A stretch of DNA of 64,000 nt from Streptomyces carminius (GTDB lineage: Bacteria; Actinomycetota; Actinomycetes; Streptomycetales; Streptomycetaceae). This document shows, in pieces, positions 31,778-40,483 of this stretch. The number at the start of each line of letters is the position of its first letter. The first letter of the stretch is position 1. The notes beneath the pieces were generated by a model that was given only the letters and a program-made list of their open reading frames with translations, made no database searches and had not been told where the DNA came from. The DNA lies in the NCBI RefSeq assembly GCF_002794255.1, contig NZ_PGGW01000019.1, forward strand, positions 64,501 through 128,500, given 5' to 3'. A program made the translations under genes and the position numbers.

Positions 31778-33616
31778 TTGAGCAGATCCACGGCCCGTAC
31801 CGCCGCACTCACCGTCGCCGCGCTCACCTCGACGCTGCTGGCCGTACCCGCCTCCGCGGCGTCCGCCGGCGGCGACGGGAGTGGCGGCCCGGTCCGCGTC
31901 CACGACATCCAGGGCACCACCCGCCTCTCCCCCCTGGCCGGCGAACAGGTTTCGGAGGTGTCCGGGGTGGTCACCGGAGTCCGCACCTACGGCTCGCGCG
32001 GCTTCTGGATCCAGGACACCGCCCCCGACGCCGACCCCGCCACCAGCGAGGGGCTGTTCGTCTTCACCAACTCCGCACCGCGGGTCGCCGTCGGCGACCT
32101 GGTGAAGGTCTCCGGCACCGTGGGCGAGTACCGCCCGGGCGGGAACTCCTCCGGCAACCAGACCGTCACCCAGATATCCCGCCCCCAGGTGACCGTCGTC
32201 TCCTCCGGCAACCCCCTGCCCGCCCCCGTGGTCCTGGACTCCGCCGCCCTCCCCGAGCGGTACGCCCCCCAGGGCGACCCGGCCGCGGGCGGGAGCATCG
32301 AGGGACTCGAACTGCGGCCCGGCGCCTACGCGCTGGACCGCTACGAGTCGCTGGAGGGCATGGACGTCCGGATCCGCGACGCCCGGATCACCGGCCCCAG
32401 CACCGAGCACGCCGAGCTGTGGGTGACCGTCGAGCCGCGGCAGCACCCCACCCCGCGCGGCGGCACCGTCTACGGCGGCTACGACCGGCCCAACCACGGC
32501 CGTCTGAAGGTCGAGTCGCTGACCCCCCTGGCCGAGGCGCCCTTCCCCACCGCCGACACCGGCGACGTGCTCACCGGCGCCACCACCGGCCCACTGGACT
32601 ACGACCAGTACGGCGGCTACCACCTGGCCGCCCGCGAGCTGGGCACCGTGGCCGACGACGGCCTGGCGCGGGAGCGCACCCGCCGACAGCACCACGGCGA
32701 GCTGGCCGTGGCCACCTACAACGTGGAGAACCTCCACCCGGGCAACGGCCAGGAGAAGTTCGACCGGCTGGCCCGGGGCGTGGTGGAGAACCTCGCCTCC
32801 CCCGACATCCTCGCCCTGGAGGAGATCCAGGACGACAACGGGCCCGAGAACGACGCAGTGGTGAGCGCCGGTGAGACGCTGAGGCGCTTCACCGAGGCCA
32901 TCGTGGCGGCGGGCGGCCCGCGCTACGACTGGCGCTCCGTCGACCCGGCCGACGACGCCGACGGCGGCCAGCCCGGCGGCAACATCCGCAACGTCCTCCT
33001 CTTCAACCCGGGGCGGGTCTCCTTCACGGACCGGCCCGGCGCGGACGCGACCACGGCGGCCGGGGTGAAGCGGGTGCGCGGGAAGGCGGCGCTGACCCAC
33101 TCCCCCGCCCGGATCGCGCCCGCCGACGCGGCCTGGGAGGACAGCCGCAAGCCGCTGGCGGGCGAGTTCCGCTTCCGCGGCCGGACGGTGATCGTGGTCG
33201 CCAACCACTTCGCCTCCAAGGGCGGCGACCAGTCCCTGCACGCGGCCGTCCAGCCGCCGAACCGCTCCTCCGAGGTCCAGCGGCACCGGCAGGCGGAGGT
33301 GGTCAACGACTTCGTGCGGCAGGTGCTGGCGGTGGAGCGGAAGGCGGACGTCGTGGTCCTGGGCGACATCAACGACTTCGAGTTCTCCGCCACCACCCGG
33401 AAGCTGACGGCGGGCGGGGTGCTGCGCAGCGCGGTGTTCTCGCTGCCCGCGGGCGAGCGCTACACCTATGTCTTCGACGGCAACTCCCAGGTGCTGGACC
33501 AGACCCTGGTCTCCCCCGGGATCCGCCGCTTCGACTACGACATCGTCCACGTCAACGCGGAGTTCGCCGACCAGGCCAGCGACCACGACCCCCAGGTGAT
33601 CCGCTTCCGCCCCTGA
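31778..33616 (+). CDS. Secreted endonuclease/exonuclease/phosphatase protein, ExeM/NucH-like
   Basis: An exported nuclease of 612 aa. The TTG at 31778 has GGAGGGA at 5 nt. The signal peptide 'TAALTVAALTSTLLAVPA' ends near AASA. The N-terminal part ('VSEVSGVVTGVRTYGSRGFW', 'GDLVKVSGTVGEY') is an OB-fold domain of extracellular nucleases. The catalytic DNase I-like domain starts near 310 with 'LAVATYNVENLHPG'. The metal Glu is in 'LALEEIQDDNG', Asp/Asn in 'VLGDINDFEF' and the catalytic pair in 'ASDHDPQV'. It probably scavenges phosphate from extracellular nucleic acid, in line with the PHO-like box and phoX next door. Confidence 0.87.
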   Translation: MSRSTARTAALTVAALTSTLLAVPASAASAGGDGSGGPVRVHDIQGTTRLSPLAGEQVSEVSGVVTGVRTYGSRGFWIQDTAPDADPATSEGLFVFTNSAPRVAVGDLVKVSGTVGEYRPGGNSSGNQTVTQISRPQVTVVSSGNPLPAPVVLDSAALPERYAPQGDPAAGGSIEGLELRPGAYALDRYESLEGMDVRIRDARITGPSTEHAELWVTVEPRQHPTPRGGTVYGGYDRPNHGRLKVESLTPLAEAPFPTADTGDVLTGATTGPLDYDQYGGYHLAARELGTVADDGLARERTRRQHHGELAVATYNVENLHPGNGQEKFDRLARGVVENLASPDILALEEIQDDNGPENDAVVSAGETLRRFTEAIVAAGGPRYDWRSVDPADDADGGQPGGNIRNVLLFNPGRVSFTDRPGADATTAAGVKRVRGKAALTHSPARIAPADAAWEDSRKPLAGEFRFRGRTVIVVANHFASKGGDQSLHAAVQPPNRSSEVQRHRQAEVVNDFVRQVLAVERKADVVVLGDINDFEFSATTRKLTAGGVLRSAVFSLPAGERYTYVFDGNSQVLDQTLVSPGIRRFDYDIVHVNAEFADQASDHDPQVIRFRP

Positions 33617-33622
33617 GCGGCC

Positions 33623-33664
33623 CGTGCCGGCCGTGCGCCCCCGGCGGGGCGCACGGCCGGCACG
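33623..33664. terminator. Terminator after the nuclease gene
   Basis: A 19-bp perfect stem (33623-33641 with 33646-33664) with a CGGC loop, 7 nt after the stop codon. Confidence 0.85.
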
Positions 33665-33752
33665 TTCGCGACCGGGCGTGACCGGTCCGACACTCGTATC
33701 GTTGGACCGTGCGGCTGCGCCGCCCGGCGCGGCGGGGAGGAGCGGCACACCG

Positions 33753-34376
33753 ATGACCGTCGAGCTCACCGACAGGATCGAGATGACCGACAGCAGCGAG
33801 CCCAGCCTGGACGAACTGTTCGAGCTGCTGGAGCGGATGCCCGTCCCCGAGGGCTACAAGGCCGAGATCGTCGAGGGGACCGTCCACATGACGCCGCAGC
33901 GCGACACGCACTGGGAGATCATCCGCAGGATCGTCCGCGCCCTGGAGGACCGGTTTGGCATGAAGGTGAAGGTGAAGTCGGATGTACGCATCGACTTCCC
34001 CGGGCACAGCAACGGTTTCGCCCCCGATGTCGCAAAGCTCTGCGACACGGCCGAGATGGTCCAGGAGAACGGGCGGCGCCGCTGGCGGTACCAGGACGTG
34101 GAGTTCGTCGCCGAGGTGGTCTCGGACGGCACACGCGGCAACGACTACGGCAAGAAGTGTGAGGCGTACGCCGCCGCCGGTGTTCCCGCCTACCTGATCG
34201 TCGACCCGTACACCGCACAGTGCCATCTGTTCACCCGGCCCAAGGGGAGCGAGTACAACAGTCACCTCATCGTCGGTTTCGGCGAAGTGGTGGACCTGAC
34301 CGGCACGCCCGCCGACCTTGTCCTGCCCACACGGGATTTCCCCCGGGAACGGGGCTCCGCCGACGGCGACCGCTGA
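33753..34376 (+). CDS. Uma2 family (DUF820) PD-(D/E)XK nuclease-like protein
   Basis: A protein of 207 aa of a large restriction-endonuclease-fold family that is highly multiplied in Streptomyces. The fold's catalytic residues are seen: Asp in 'NGFAPDVAKLCD', Glu in 'VEFVAEVVSDGTRGNDYGKK' and Lys/Tyr in 'KKCEAYAAAGVPAYLIVDP'. The ATG has a GGGGAGGAG site. No partner gene suggests a toxin or restriction system. The biological role of the family is not established. Confidence 0.85.
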   Translation: MTVELTDRIEMTDSSEPSLDELFELLERMPVPEGYKAEIVEGTVHMTPQRDTHWEIIRRIVRALEDRFGMKVKVKSDVRIDFPGHSNGFAPDVAKLCDTAEMVQENGRRRWRYQDVEFVAEVVSDGTRGNDYGKKCEAYAAAGVPAYLIVDPYTAQCHLFTRPKGSEYNSHLIVGFGEVVDLTGTPADLVLPTRDFPRERGSADGDR

Positions 34377-34385
34377 CGGAATCCG

Positions 34386-34416
34386 TTGGACCGTCCGCGG
34401 CGGCGTGGGCGAGACT
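34386..34416 (+). promoter_or_regulatory. Promoter of dapA
   Basis: TTGGAC (34386-34391), a 19-nt spacer and GAGACT (34411-34416) lie directly before the ATG at 34423. This suggests a leaderless mRNA. The -10 lacks its first T. Confidence 0.35.
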
Positions 34417-34422
34417 CGCCCC

Positions 34423-35313
34423 ATGCCCGACTCCCCCTTCGGCCGGATCGCCGCGGCCATGATCACCCCGTTCACTCCCGAGGGTGAGCTGGACCTGCCC
34501 GCCGCCCGGCGGCTCGCCGCCCACCTGGTGGACCGGGGCGGCTGCGACGCCCTGGTGCTCAGCGGCACCACCGGCGAGTCCCCGACCACCTCCGACGCGG
34601 AGAAGACCGCGCTGGTGCGAGCCGTGGCCGAGGCCGTCGGCGACCGGGCCCGGGTGGTGACGGGCGTCGGCACGAGCGACACCCGGCACTCGGTGGAGCT
34701 GGCCCGGGCCGCGGCGCGGGCCGGCGCCCACGGGCTGCTGGTCGTCACGCCGTACTACTCCCGCCCCGGCCAGGAGGCCGTCGCCCGGCATCTGGCCACC
34801 GTCGCCGACGCCACCGACCTGCCGGTGATGCTCTACGACGTCCCCGCCCGCACCGGCGAGGACACCGCGCTGAGCGCCGACACCCTGCGGCGGCTGGCGG
34901 AGCACCCCCGCGTCCGGGCCGTCAAGGACTGCGCGCAGGACCTGCTGAAGACGGCGACGGTGCTGGGCTCCACCGGGCTGCTGTACTACTCCGGCTGCGA
35001 CGAGCTGAACCTGCCGCTGCGCGCGATCGGCGCCCACGGCTGCGTCAGCACGGTCGCCAACGTGGCCGGTCCCGCGGTGCGCGGCGTGCTGGACGCCTTC
35101 GACGCCGGCGACCACGACGGCGCCGCCCGGCGCCACCTGGCGCTGGTCCCGCTGATCGACGCGATGATGTCGCAGACGCCCGGCGCGGTCGCCGTCAAGG
35201 CGCTGTTCGCGGCGGCCGGGCTGCCGGGCGGGCCGCCTCGTCCGCCGCTGCTTCCGGCGGACGAGGCGCTGACCGCGCGGCTGGCCGACGCCCTCAGGCA
35301 GTCCCTGGGTTAG
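34423..35313 (+). CDS. dapA: 4-hydroxy-tetrahydrodipicolinate synthase
   Basis: DapA joins pyruvate and aspartate semialdehyde, the first committed step to lysine and diaminopimelate. The protein has 296 aa, the usual length. 'AAMITPFTPEGELD', 'LSGTTGESPTTSDAEK', 'VVTPYYSRPGQE', the catalytic Tyr in 'MLYDVPARTG', and the Schiff-base lysine in 'VRAVKDCAQD' are all present. 'GCDELNLPLRAIGAHGCVST' is also typical. It shares a 4-nt TTAG overlap of stop codons with the convergent EI24 gene. dapD lies 1 kb away, in the opposite orientation. Confidence 0.93.
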   Translation: MPDSPFGRIAAAMITPFTPEGELDLPAARRLAAHLVDRGGCDALVLSGTTGESPTTSDAEKTALVRAVAEAVGDRARVVTGVGTSDTRHSVELARAAARAGAHGLLVVTPYYSRPGQEAVARHLATVADATDLPVMLYDVPARTGEDTALSADTLRRLAEHPRVRAVKDCAQDLLKTATVLGSTGLLYYSGCDELNLPLRAIGAHGCVSTVANVAGPAVRGVLDAFDAGDHDGAARRHLALVPLIDAMMSQTPGAVAVKALFAAAGLPGGPPRPPLLPADEALTARLADALRQSLG

Positions 35314-36146
35314 CCCGGGTGCCCCTCGGGGCGGGGGCCGCCGCCTCCGGCCCCGCTCGCACCGCCGTGGCCGCCCGCACCGCCGTCGTCGCCGCCGTCC
35401 GTCGGGCTGTCGCCGTCCGCCAGGTCCCGCACCAGCAGGGCGGCGCCCGCGACCGCTCCCGGCATCAGGAACACCGCGGCCAGCGGCACCAGGAAGGACA
35501 GCACCAGCGGCCCGCCGAAACCCAGGGCGAGGGCCTTGCGGCCGCGCAGCATCCGCAGCCGCTCCCGGACGGGGATGGCGCGGCGCTGCATGGCAACCGA
35601 GGTGAGTTCCAGGGTGAGGAAGAAACCCGAGACGGCGAGGCCGAGCACCGGCACGACGGTCTGGCCGAGCACCGGCACGAAGCCCAGCGCGAACAGCGGC
35701 ACCGCGAGGACCAGTGCGCGCGTCAGGACGTAGAGACTGTCGCGCAGCGAGATCCACAGACTCCGCAGCAGCGGGATGTCGGGGCCCTCGGCGACACCTC
35801 CGACGGACTCCTCGACCTTCTCCGAGAGCGACTCGTAGAAGGGGTCACCGACCAGCAGGGTGACGGCGGTGAAGGTGAGCACCGCCAGCAGCAGGCCCCC
35901 GGCGAACAGCAGCGCGGTGAGCGCGCCGCGCAGCAGCCCGGGCCAGGGCGAGTCCCAGTCGTCGGCGAACGGTGTGGCCCACACCACCAGGTCGCCGGCC
36001 CAGAGGGCGAGGGCGGCCAGGGCCGCCGCGTACAGCACCAGGGTGACGAGGGCGGGCAGCAGGCCGAAGCCGAACCACCGTCCGTTGCGCAGGACCCACT
36101 TCTGGCCCTGCCCCAGGTAGCGCATTCCGGTCGCGAGATCACCCAT
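35310..36146 (-). CDS. EI24 domain-containing membrane protein
   Basis: A membrane protein of 278 aa of the EI24/CysZ-like family. Predicted helices start with 'LLPALVTLVLYAAALAALAL', 'ALTALLFAGGLLLAVLTFTA', 'ALVLAVPLFALGFVPVLG' and 'LVLSFLVPLAAVFLMPGAV'. The cytoplasmic segment 'GDPFYESLSEKVEESVGG' is the family signature. The last 40 residues are Gly/Asp-rich and low-complexity. Relatives act in sulfate uptake in other bacteria, but the role in actinomycetes is not settled. Confidence 0.85.
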   Translation of the reverse strand: MGDLATGMRYLGQGQKWVLRNGRWFGFGLLPALVTLVLYAAALAALALWAGDLVVWATPFADDWDSPWPGLLRGALTALLFAGGLLLAVLTFTAVTLLVGDPFYESLSEKVEESVGGVAEGPDIPLLRSLWISLRDSLYVLTRALVLAVPLFALGFVPVLGQTVVPVLGLAVSGFFLTLELTSVAMQRRAIPVRERLRMLRGRKALALGFGGPLVLSFLVPLAAVFLMPGAVAGAALLVRDLADGDSPTDGGDDGGAGGHGGASGAGGGGPRPEGHPG

Positions 36147-36220
36147 GGCCGCACAGGGTAACGGGCCCGCCGCCCGGGGCGGGCGGCGGGTCCGCGGTAC
36201 CCGGCCGCCCGGTGGCGGGC

Positions 36221-36276
36221 ACCGGACGGCGGCGGGCGGCTCCGGGCGGCGGCGGGCGGCTCCGGGCGGCGGCGGG
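36221..36276. repeat. 20-bp tandem repeat abutting the dapD stop
   Basis: About 2.8 copies of TCCGGGCGGCGGCGGGCGGC; the first copy has two mismatches. The array ends at the base next to the dapD stop codon. Confidence 0.8.
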
Positions 36277-37311
36277 TCAGTTGTGGCTGTGCAGCGCCTC
36301 GTTGAGGCCGCCCCAGGAACCGGAGCGCTGGAGGGCCTCGACCGTCCCGGTGGTGGAGTTGCGGCGGAACAGGAGGTTGTTGGCGCCGGACAGCTCCAGC
36401 GCCTTGACGACCTGGCCGTCGGGCAGGGTGACGCGGGTGCCGGCCGTCAGGTACAGGCCGGCCTCCACGATGCAGTCGTCGCCGAGCGAGATGCCCAGGC
36501 CCGCCTCGGCGCCGAGCAGGCAGCGCCTGCCGATGGAGATGGTCTGCTTGCCGCCGCCGGAGAGGGTGCCCATGATCGAGGCGCCGCCGCCGATGTCGGA
36601 GCCGTCGCCGACGACGACGCCCGCGCTGATCCGGCCCTCGACCATGGAGGTGCCCAGCGTCCCGGCGTTGAAGTTGACGAAGCCCTCGTGCATCACGGTC
36701 GTGCCGGAGGCCAGGTGGGCGCCCAGCCGCACCCGGTCGGCGTCGCCGATGCGCACGCCCTTGGGGATGACGTAGTCGGTCATCCGGGGGAACTTGTCGA
36801 CGCTGGTGACGTTGAGCTGCTTCCCGGCGGCGCGGGCGGCGAGCCGGGCCTCCTCGACGCGGTCCACGGGGACGGGGCCGAGGCTGGTCCAGGCCACGTT
36901 GGCGAGCAGACCGAAAATCCCGTCGAGGTTCTGACCGTGCGGCTCCACCAGGCGGTGGCTGAGCAGGTGCAGCCGCAGGTAGACGTCGTGCGCGTCCAGC
37001 GGCTTGTCCTCCAGCGAGGAGATCACCGTGCGGACTGCGACGACCTCGACACCGCGGAGCGGGTCCGGGCCCAGCGCCTGCGGCGCGGCGTCGCCCAGCA
37101 ACTCGGCGGCGCGTACGGCGTCCAGCCGCTCGGTCCCGGCCGGGCCGGCCCCCGCGGCGGCAGAGCCGTCCGGGCTGTCGGCGCCGTCCGCGCCGGTCAG
37201 CTCGGGGGCGGGGAACCAGGTGTCGAGAACGGTCCCGTCGGGGGTCACGGTGGCGAGTCCGGCGGCGACGGCGCCGGTGCTGCGGTTAGCGGGGGCGGGT
37301 GCATCGGTCAT
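36277..37311 (-). CDS. dapD: Tetrahydrodipicolinate N-succinyltransferase
   Basis: DapD succinylates tetrahydrodipicolinate in the lysine/diaminopimelate pathway. The 344-aa protein has an N-terminal domain of about 195 residues and a left-handed beta-helix of hexapeptide rungs ('[20 protein letters not shown]', '[20 protein letters not shown]', '[20 protein letters not shown]'). '[20 protein letters not shown]' is typical of the actinobacterial form. The ATG at 37311 is 6 nt after a -10 TAGCGT, so a leaderless mRNA is likely. The TTG at 37317 is not needed. Confidence 0.92.
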   Translation of the reverse strand: MTDAPAPANRSTGAVAAGLATVTPDGTVLDTWFPAPELTGADGADSPDGSAAAGAGPAGTERLDAVRAAELLGDAAPQALGPDPLRGVEVVAVRTVISSLEDKPLDAHDVYLRLHLLSHRLVEPHGQNLDGIFGLLANVAWTSLGPVPVDRVEEARLAARAAGKQLNVTSVDKFPRMTDYVIPKGVRIGDADRVRLGAHLASGTTVMHEGFVNFNAGTLGTSMVEGRISAGVVVGDGSDIGGGASIMGTLSGGGKQTISIGRRCLLGAEAGLGISLGDDCIVEAGLYLTAGTRVTLPDGQVVKALELSGANNLLFRRNSTTGTVEALQRSGSWGGLNEALHSHN

Positions 37312-37317
37312 GGCCAA

Positions 37318-37323
37318 ACGCTA
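37318..37323 (-). promoter_or_regulatory. -10 of dapD, leaderless
   Basis: TAGCGT on the minus strand is separated from the dapD ATG by exactly 6 nt (TTGGCC). Confidence 0.5.
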
Positions 37324-37388
37324 TCCGGACACGCTCCGCCGAGGCGAACCGGTCCCGCGTGCCGGACGCGTACGCGTGCCGCCCGTGC

Positions 37389-37429
37389 CGCCGGAGCGGT
37401 CCGCACGGGGTGTGCGGACCGCTCCGGCG
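37389..37429. terminator. Terminator after the CU044_5270-type gene
   Basis: An 18-bp perfect stem (37389-37406 with 37412-37429) and a 5-nt loop, 13 nt beyond the stop of the leftward gene at 37442. Confidence 0.85.
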
Positions 37430-37441
37430 CGCCGTCCCGGC

Positions 37442-38452
37442 TCAGGGGCGTTCGTCCCTCGCGCCGACCAGGGCGGTGCGCACGACGGCGACGCTCCGGA
37501 AGAACTCGCCCTTCCTCAGCTCGTGCACGGTGCCGTCCGGGAGCTCGCCGGAGTAGTCCGCCAGCACCACCGACCGCGACCCGGCATAGGTGTAGGTCTC
37601 CGGATCGATGAGCAGCTCGTCCCTGGTCCTCGGGAACCCTTCCGGGCGCTTCCCGGCTCCGTCGAAGTACACGGCGACGACGTCCCGGCCGGCCGCGTCC
37701 TCGACCAGGTGGTCCACCACCTTCACCCCCTCGACCGACGCCAGCGTCCGGTAGACCGCGGCGAGCCCCCCGTGCGCCGCCGGATACGTCCTGACGAGTG
37801 CGGCGAGTGCCTGGTAGTCGTACGCGCTCCCCGGCCTGGCCGGCTCGTACCAGGGGTACTCGGCCTCGTCTCCGGTGGAGGCGTGGAAGCCGCGGGCCCT
37901 CTCCAGTACCTTCCGCGGGTCATCGGGCAGGGAGGCCAGGAAGTCGAACCGCTCCCGCGGGCGGGGGTACGCCTCCTTGCCCTTCCCGGGGTCCCCGGGG
38001 CCGGTGCCGGTGCCGGCGTAGCGGACCCACCTCTCCTCATGAGACGGGTCCGTACCCTCACCCCTGTCCTCGTGCAGGCTCTTGACGTAGACCCAGTGGT
38101 CGTCGAGGGGCACGGGATCGGGCAGCCGCTCGACGGCGGCGGCGGCCCGTTCCAGCACCGCGGCCGCGTCCCTCAGGTCCGGATGCGGCCGGAGGGAGGC
38201 GGCGGGCGGTGCCTCTGCGCCGCCGCCACCGCCACTGCCACCGCCGACCGGCAGGATGCCGACGGACACCACCGCGGTGGCCACGACGGCCGCCCCGGCT
38301 GCGACGGCGGGCCACCAGCCGGCCCACCTGTCCCGGACACGGCCTCCGCGGACCGCCTCGTCGAGCAGCCGCCGCCGCCCGGGGGCCAGGCGTCCGCGGT
38401 CGGGAGCCGGGGCGTCGGCGCGGAACTCGCGCAACGGAGTCATCTCATCCAT
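37442..38452 (-). CDS. CU044_5270 family membrane-anchored protein
   Basis: A protein of 336 aa that accompanies ECF sigma factors in actinomycetes. A cytoplasmic N-terminus of about 45 residues ('MDEMTPLREFRADAPAPD') precedes one helix ('AVAAGAAVVATAVVSVGIL') and a Gly-rich spacer. The outer domain follows ('DHWVYVKSLHEDRGEG', 'FDFLASLPDDPRKVLERARG', 'DPETYTYAGSRSVVL'). It starts 8 nt inside the end of the sigma gene, so translation is coupled. The layout suggests a regulator or sensor of that sigma factor. Biochemical function is unknown. Confidence 0.85.
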   Translation of the reverse strand: MDEMTPLREFRADAPAPDRGRLAPGRRRLLDEAVRGGRVRDRWAGWWPAVAAGAAVVATAVVSVGILPVGGGSGGGGGAEAPPAASLRPHPDLRDAAAVLERAAAAVERLPDPVPLDDHWVYVKSLHEDRGEGTDPSHEERWVRYAGTGTGPGDPGKGKEAYPRPRERFDFLASLPDDPRKVLERARGFHASTGDEAEYPWYEPARPGSAYDYQALAALVRTYPAAHGGLAAVYRTLASVEGVKVVDHLVEDAAGRDVVAVYFDGAGKRPEGFPRTRDELLIDPETYTYAGSRSVVLADYSGELPDGTVHELRKGEFFRSVAVVRTALVGARDERP

Positions 38453-39059
38453 GACTGGGCACCTCCACGATGTCGCCGGCCAGAGTGGGATCGCCGCCGA
38501 GTGCGGTGCGCACCTTGCGGCGGGCGCGGTTGAGCCGGGAGCGGACCGTGCCGACGGGGATGCCGAGCGCGTCGGCCACCTCCTGGTAGGTCAGGTCGGC
38601 CCAGGCCACCAGGAGCAGTACGTGCCGGTCACCGGCGGACAGCCCGGCGAGCGCGTCGGCCAGCGGTCCCGACGCGGCCTGGGCCGTCACGCGGCTGTCG
38701 GCGCCGTCCACCCAGTCCGTCCAGGAGTCCGCCACCGGGTCGGCCCCGGTCCGGGCGAGGGCGCGCAGCGCCCGGACCTCGTGGCGGCGGTGCCTGCCGA
38801 TGAGGTTGGCCGCGATCCCGTACAGCCAGGGCCGGGCACTGCCCCGCTCCGGGTCGTAGCGCGCGCGGTGCCGGAAGGCGATGAGGAACGTCTCCGCCGT
38901 CACGTCGTCGGCCACGCCCGCGCCGAGGCGCCGCGCCACATAGCGGTGGATGTCGGCGGCGTGCCGGTCGTAGAGGAGCGCGAACGTCTCGGGGCGCCGT
39001 CCGGAGTCCTCGATGACGGCGGCGTCCGTCCTCGGGTCCATGGCTGGTGGGTCGCTCAC
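38445..39059 (-). CDS. ECF RNA polymerase sigma factor
   Basis: A sigma factor of 204 aa. Region 2 has 'FALLYDRHAADIHRYVARRL', 'DDVTAETFLIAFRHRARYD' and 'RPWLYGIAANLIGRHRRHE'. Region 4 has 'AGDRHVLLLVAWADLTYQEV' and 'ALGIPVGTVRSRLNRARRKV'. The GTG at 39059 has AGGGAG at 4 nt and is preferred over a start at 39158 that would extend into the SMR gene. It forms an operon with the CU044_5270-type gene and has no zinc anti-sigma partner. Target promoters are not known. Confidence 0.9.
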   Translation of the reverse strand: MSDPPAMDPRTDAAVIEDSGRRPETFALLYDRHAADIHRYVARRLGAGVADDVTAETFLIAFRHRARYDPERGSARPWLYGIAANLIGRHRRHEVRALRALARTGADPVADSWTDWVDGADSRVTAQAASGPLADALAGLSAGDRHVLLLVAWADLTYQEVADALGIPVGTVRSRLNRARRKVRTALGGDPTLAGDIVEVPSHG

Positions 39060-39147
39060 GTGGCTCCCTGTCTCTCCCGTGGGTGGTGGTGTGTCCGCCT
39101 GCTGTTCCCCGACGGGGGTGGGAGGGTTCACGGGAGGGTGCGGCGGC

Positions 39148-39468
39148 TCAGTGCCCACCGCCCAGGCTGAGGACCACCACCCCGGCGATGACCAGGAGGA
39201 TGCCGGTGATCCGGGCGGCGCTGACCGCCTCGCCGACGAAGACCATGCCGATCACGGCGACGAGGGCGGTGCCGGCGCCCGACCAGATCGCGTAGGCGGT
39301 GCCCACCGACATCGTCCTGAGCGCCTGTGCGAGCAGCACGAACGCCAGGAGATATCCGGCGGCGGTCCCCAGGCTGGGCCACAGCCGGGTGAAACCGTCG
39401 CTGTACTTCATCGAGGTGGTCGCGAGCACCTCGGCCAGGATCGCGCAGGCCAGTGTCAGATACGCCAT
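39148..39468 (-). CDS. Small multidrug resistance (SMR) family transporter
   Basis: A four-helix transporter of 106 aa, the normal SMR size, that exchanges protons for small cations. The essential membrane Glu is in 'CAILAEVLATTSMKYSDGF'. 'RTMSVGTAYAIWSGAGTALV' is the second signature, and 'ITGILLVIAGVVVLSL' the last helix. EmrE-like drug export or guanidinium export cannot be separated from sequence alone. A -10 TAGCCT 7 nt before the ATG suggests a leaderless mRNA. Confidence 0.88.
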   Translation of the reverse strand: MAYLTLACAILAEVLATTSMKYSDGFTRLWPSLGTAAGYLLAFVLLAQALRTMSVGTAYAIWSGAGTALVAVIGMVFVGEAVSAARITGILLVIAGVVVLSLGGGH

Positions 39469-39475
39469 GCGCGGG

Positions 39476-39481
39476 AGGCTA
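39476..39481 (-). promoter_or_regulatory. -10 of the SMR gene, leaderless
   Basis: TAGCCT on the minus strand lies 7 nt before the ATG. A hairpin at 39485-39508 lies 3 nt upstream of it. Confidence 0.45.
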
Positions 39482-39484
39482 CGC

Positions 39485-39508
39485 GGCTGCCGCCGCGCGG
39501 CGGCAGCC
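39485..39508. repeat. 10-bp inverted repeat at the SMR promoter
   Basis: GGCTGCCGCC and GGCGGCAGCC are perfect complements with a GCGC spacer. The repeat falls between the -10 and the expected -35 of the SMR gene, so it may be an operator. It is also a possible second terminator for the suf operon. Confidence 0.5.
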
Positions 39509-39521
39509 CGCACACGCGGAA

Positions 39522-39561
39522 CGCCCGGCGGCCGGGACCCCGTGGTCCCGGCCGCCGGGCG
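39522..39561 (-). terminator. Terminator of the suf operon
   Basis: An 18-bp perfect stem (39522-39539 with 39544-39561) and a 4-nt loop lie 51 nt beyond the last suf gene. Confidence 0.85.
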
Positions 39562-39612
39562 GTGCCGGAGTGTCTGCCGTCCAGCGGCCGGTGTCCGGCC
39601 GGTGTCCGGGCC

Positions 39613-39948
39613 TCAGACGTTGAAGCCCAGGGCGCGGAGCTGCTCGCGCCCCTCGTCGGTGATCTTGTCCGGGCCCCACGGGGGCATCCAGACCCAGTTG
39701 ATCCGCAGCTCCTTGACCAGGCCCTCGGTCGCCGACCGGGCCTGGTCCTCGATCACGTCGGTCAGCGGACAGGCCGCGGACGTGAGGGTCATGTCCAGGG
39801 TCACGCTGTTGTCGTCGTCGACGTGGATGCCGTAGATCAGGCCCAGGTTGACGACGTCGATGCCCAGTTCGGGGTCCACGACGTCGTACAGCGCCTCGCG
39901 GACCTCCTCCTCGCTCGCCGGTTTCGTCGTGGTCGGGGTCTCGCTCAT
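39613..39948 (-). CDS. SufT-like metal-sulfur cluster assembly factor (DUF59/MIP18)
   Basis: A protein of 111 aa with the MIP18 fold signatures 'EALYDVVDPELGIDVVNLGL', 'MTLTSAACPLTDVIEDQ' (conserved Cys) and 'LRINWVWMPPWGPDKIT'. In SUF operons of Actinobacteria this last gene helps deliver or mature Fe-S clusters. The ATG overlaps the sufU stop by 4 nt. It is followed by a strong terminator. Confidence 0.88.
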   Translation of the reverse strand: MSETPTTTKPASEEEVREALYDVVDPELGIDVVNLGLIYGIHVDDDNSVTLDMTLTSAACPLTDVIEDQARSATEGLVKELRINWVWMPPWGPDKITDEGREQLRALGFNV

Positions 39949-40424
39949 GCGGTGGCCTCCTCGGCCTTCTCCTCTACCGCGCCGCCGCCCAGCGCCTGGG
40001 CGGTGGCGTCCTTCCATGCCATCCAGCTCAGCAGAGCACACTTGACGCGCGCCGGGTACTTGGAGACCCCCGCGAACGCCACCGCGTCCTCCAGGATCTC
40101 CTCCATGGCCTCGTCCGGCTCGATCCGGCCCTTGGACTGCATCAGCTCCAGGAAGGTCTCCTGGATCCTGCGCGCCTCGTCGAGCTCCTTGCCGACCAGC
40201 AGGTCGTTCAGCACCGAGGCGCTGGCCTGGCTGATGGAACAGCCCTGCCCCTCGTAGCTGACGTCCGCGACGGTGGAGCCGTCCAGTCGCACCCGCAGGG
40301 TCACCTCGTCGCCGCACGTCGGGTTCACGTGGTGCACCTCGGCGTCACCGTCGCGGAGCCCCCGTCCGTGCGGGTGCTTGTAGTGGTCCAGGATCACGTC
40401 CTGGTACATGGAGTCAAGCCTCAC
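39945..40424 (-). CDS. sufU: SUF scaffold / sulfur-transfer protein SufU
   Basis: SufU, 159 aa, takes sulfur from SufS. The three zinc-binding cysteines are in 'VNPTCGDEVTLRVRL', 'YEGQGCSISQASASVL' and 'KYPARVKCALLSWMAWKD'. 'MYQDVILDHYKHPHGRG' is the family N-terminus. The C-terminal 15 residues are Ala/Glu-rich. It follows sufS by 59 nt and overlaps the SufT-like gene. Confidence 0.93.
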   Translation of the reverse strand: MRLDSMYQDVILDHYKHPHGRGLRDGDAEVHHVNPTCGDEVTLRVRLDGSTVADVSYEGQGCSISQASASVLNDLLVGKELDEARRIQETFLELMQSKGRIEPDEAMEEILEDAVAFAGVSKYPARVKCALLSWMAWKDATAQALGGGAVEEKAEEATA

Positions 40425-40483
40425 GAGTCACCTTCAGCCGCTGCGTCGTCGGTCGGTCGCCCGACGTGAGCCGGGCCGGAACC

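Noticed and set aside
39469..39508. Guanidine-type riboswitch for the SMR gene
   Set aside because: The hairpin lies upstream of a likely leaderless start, so it would not be in the mRNA, and no riboswitch consensus was seen.
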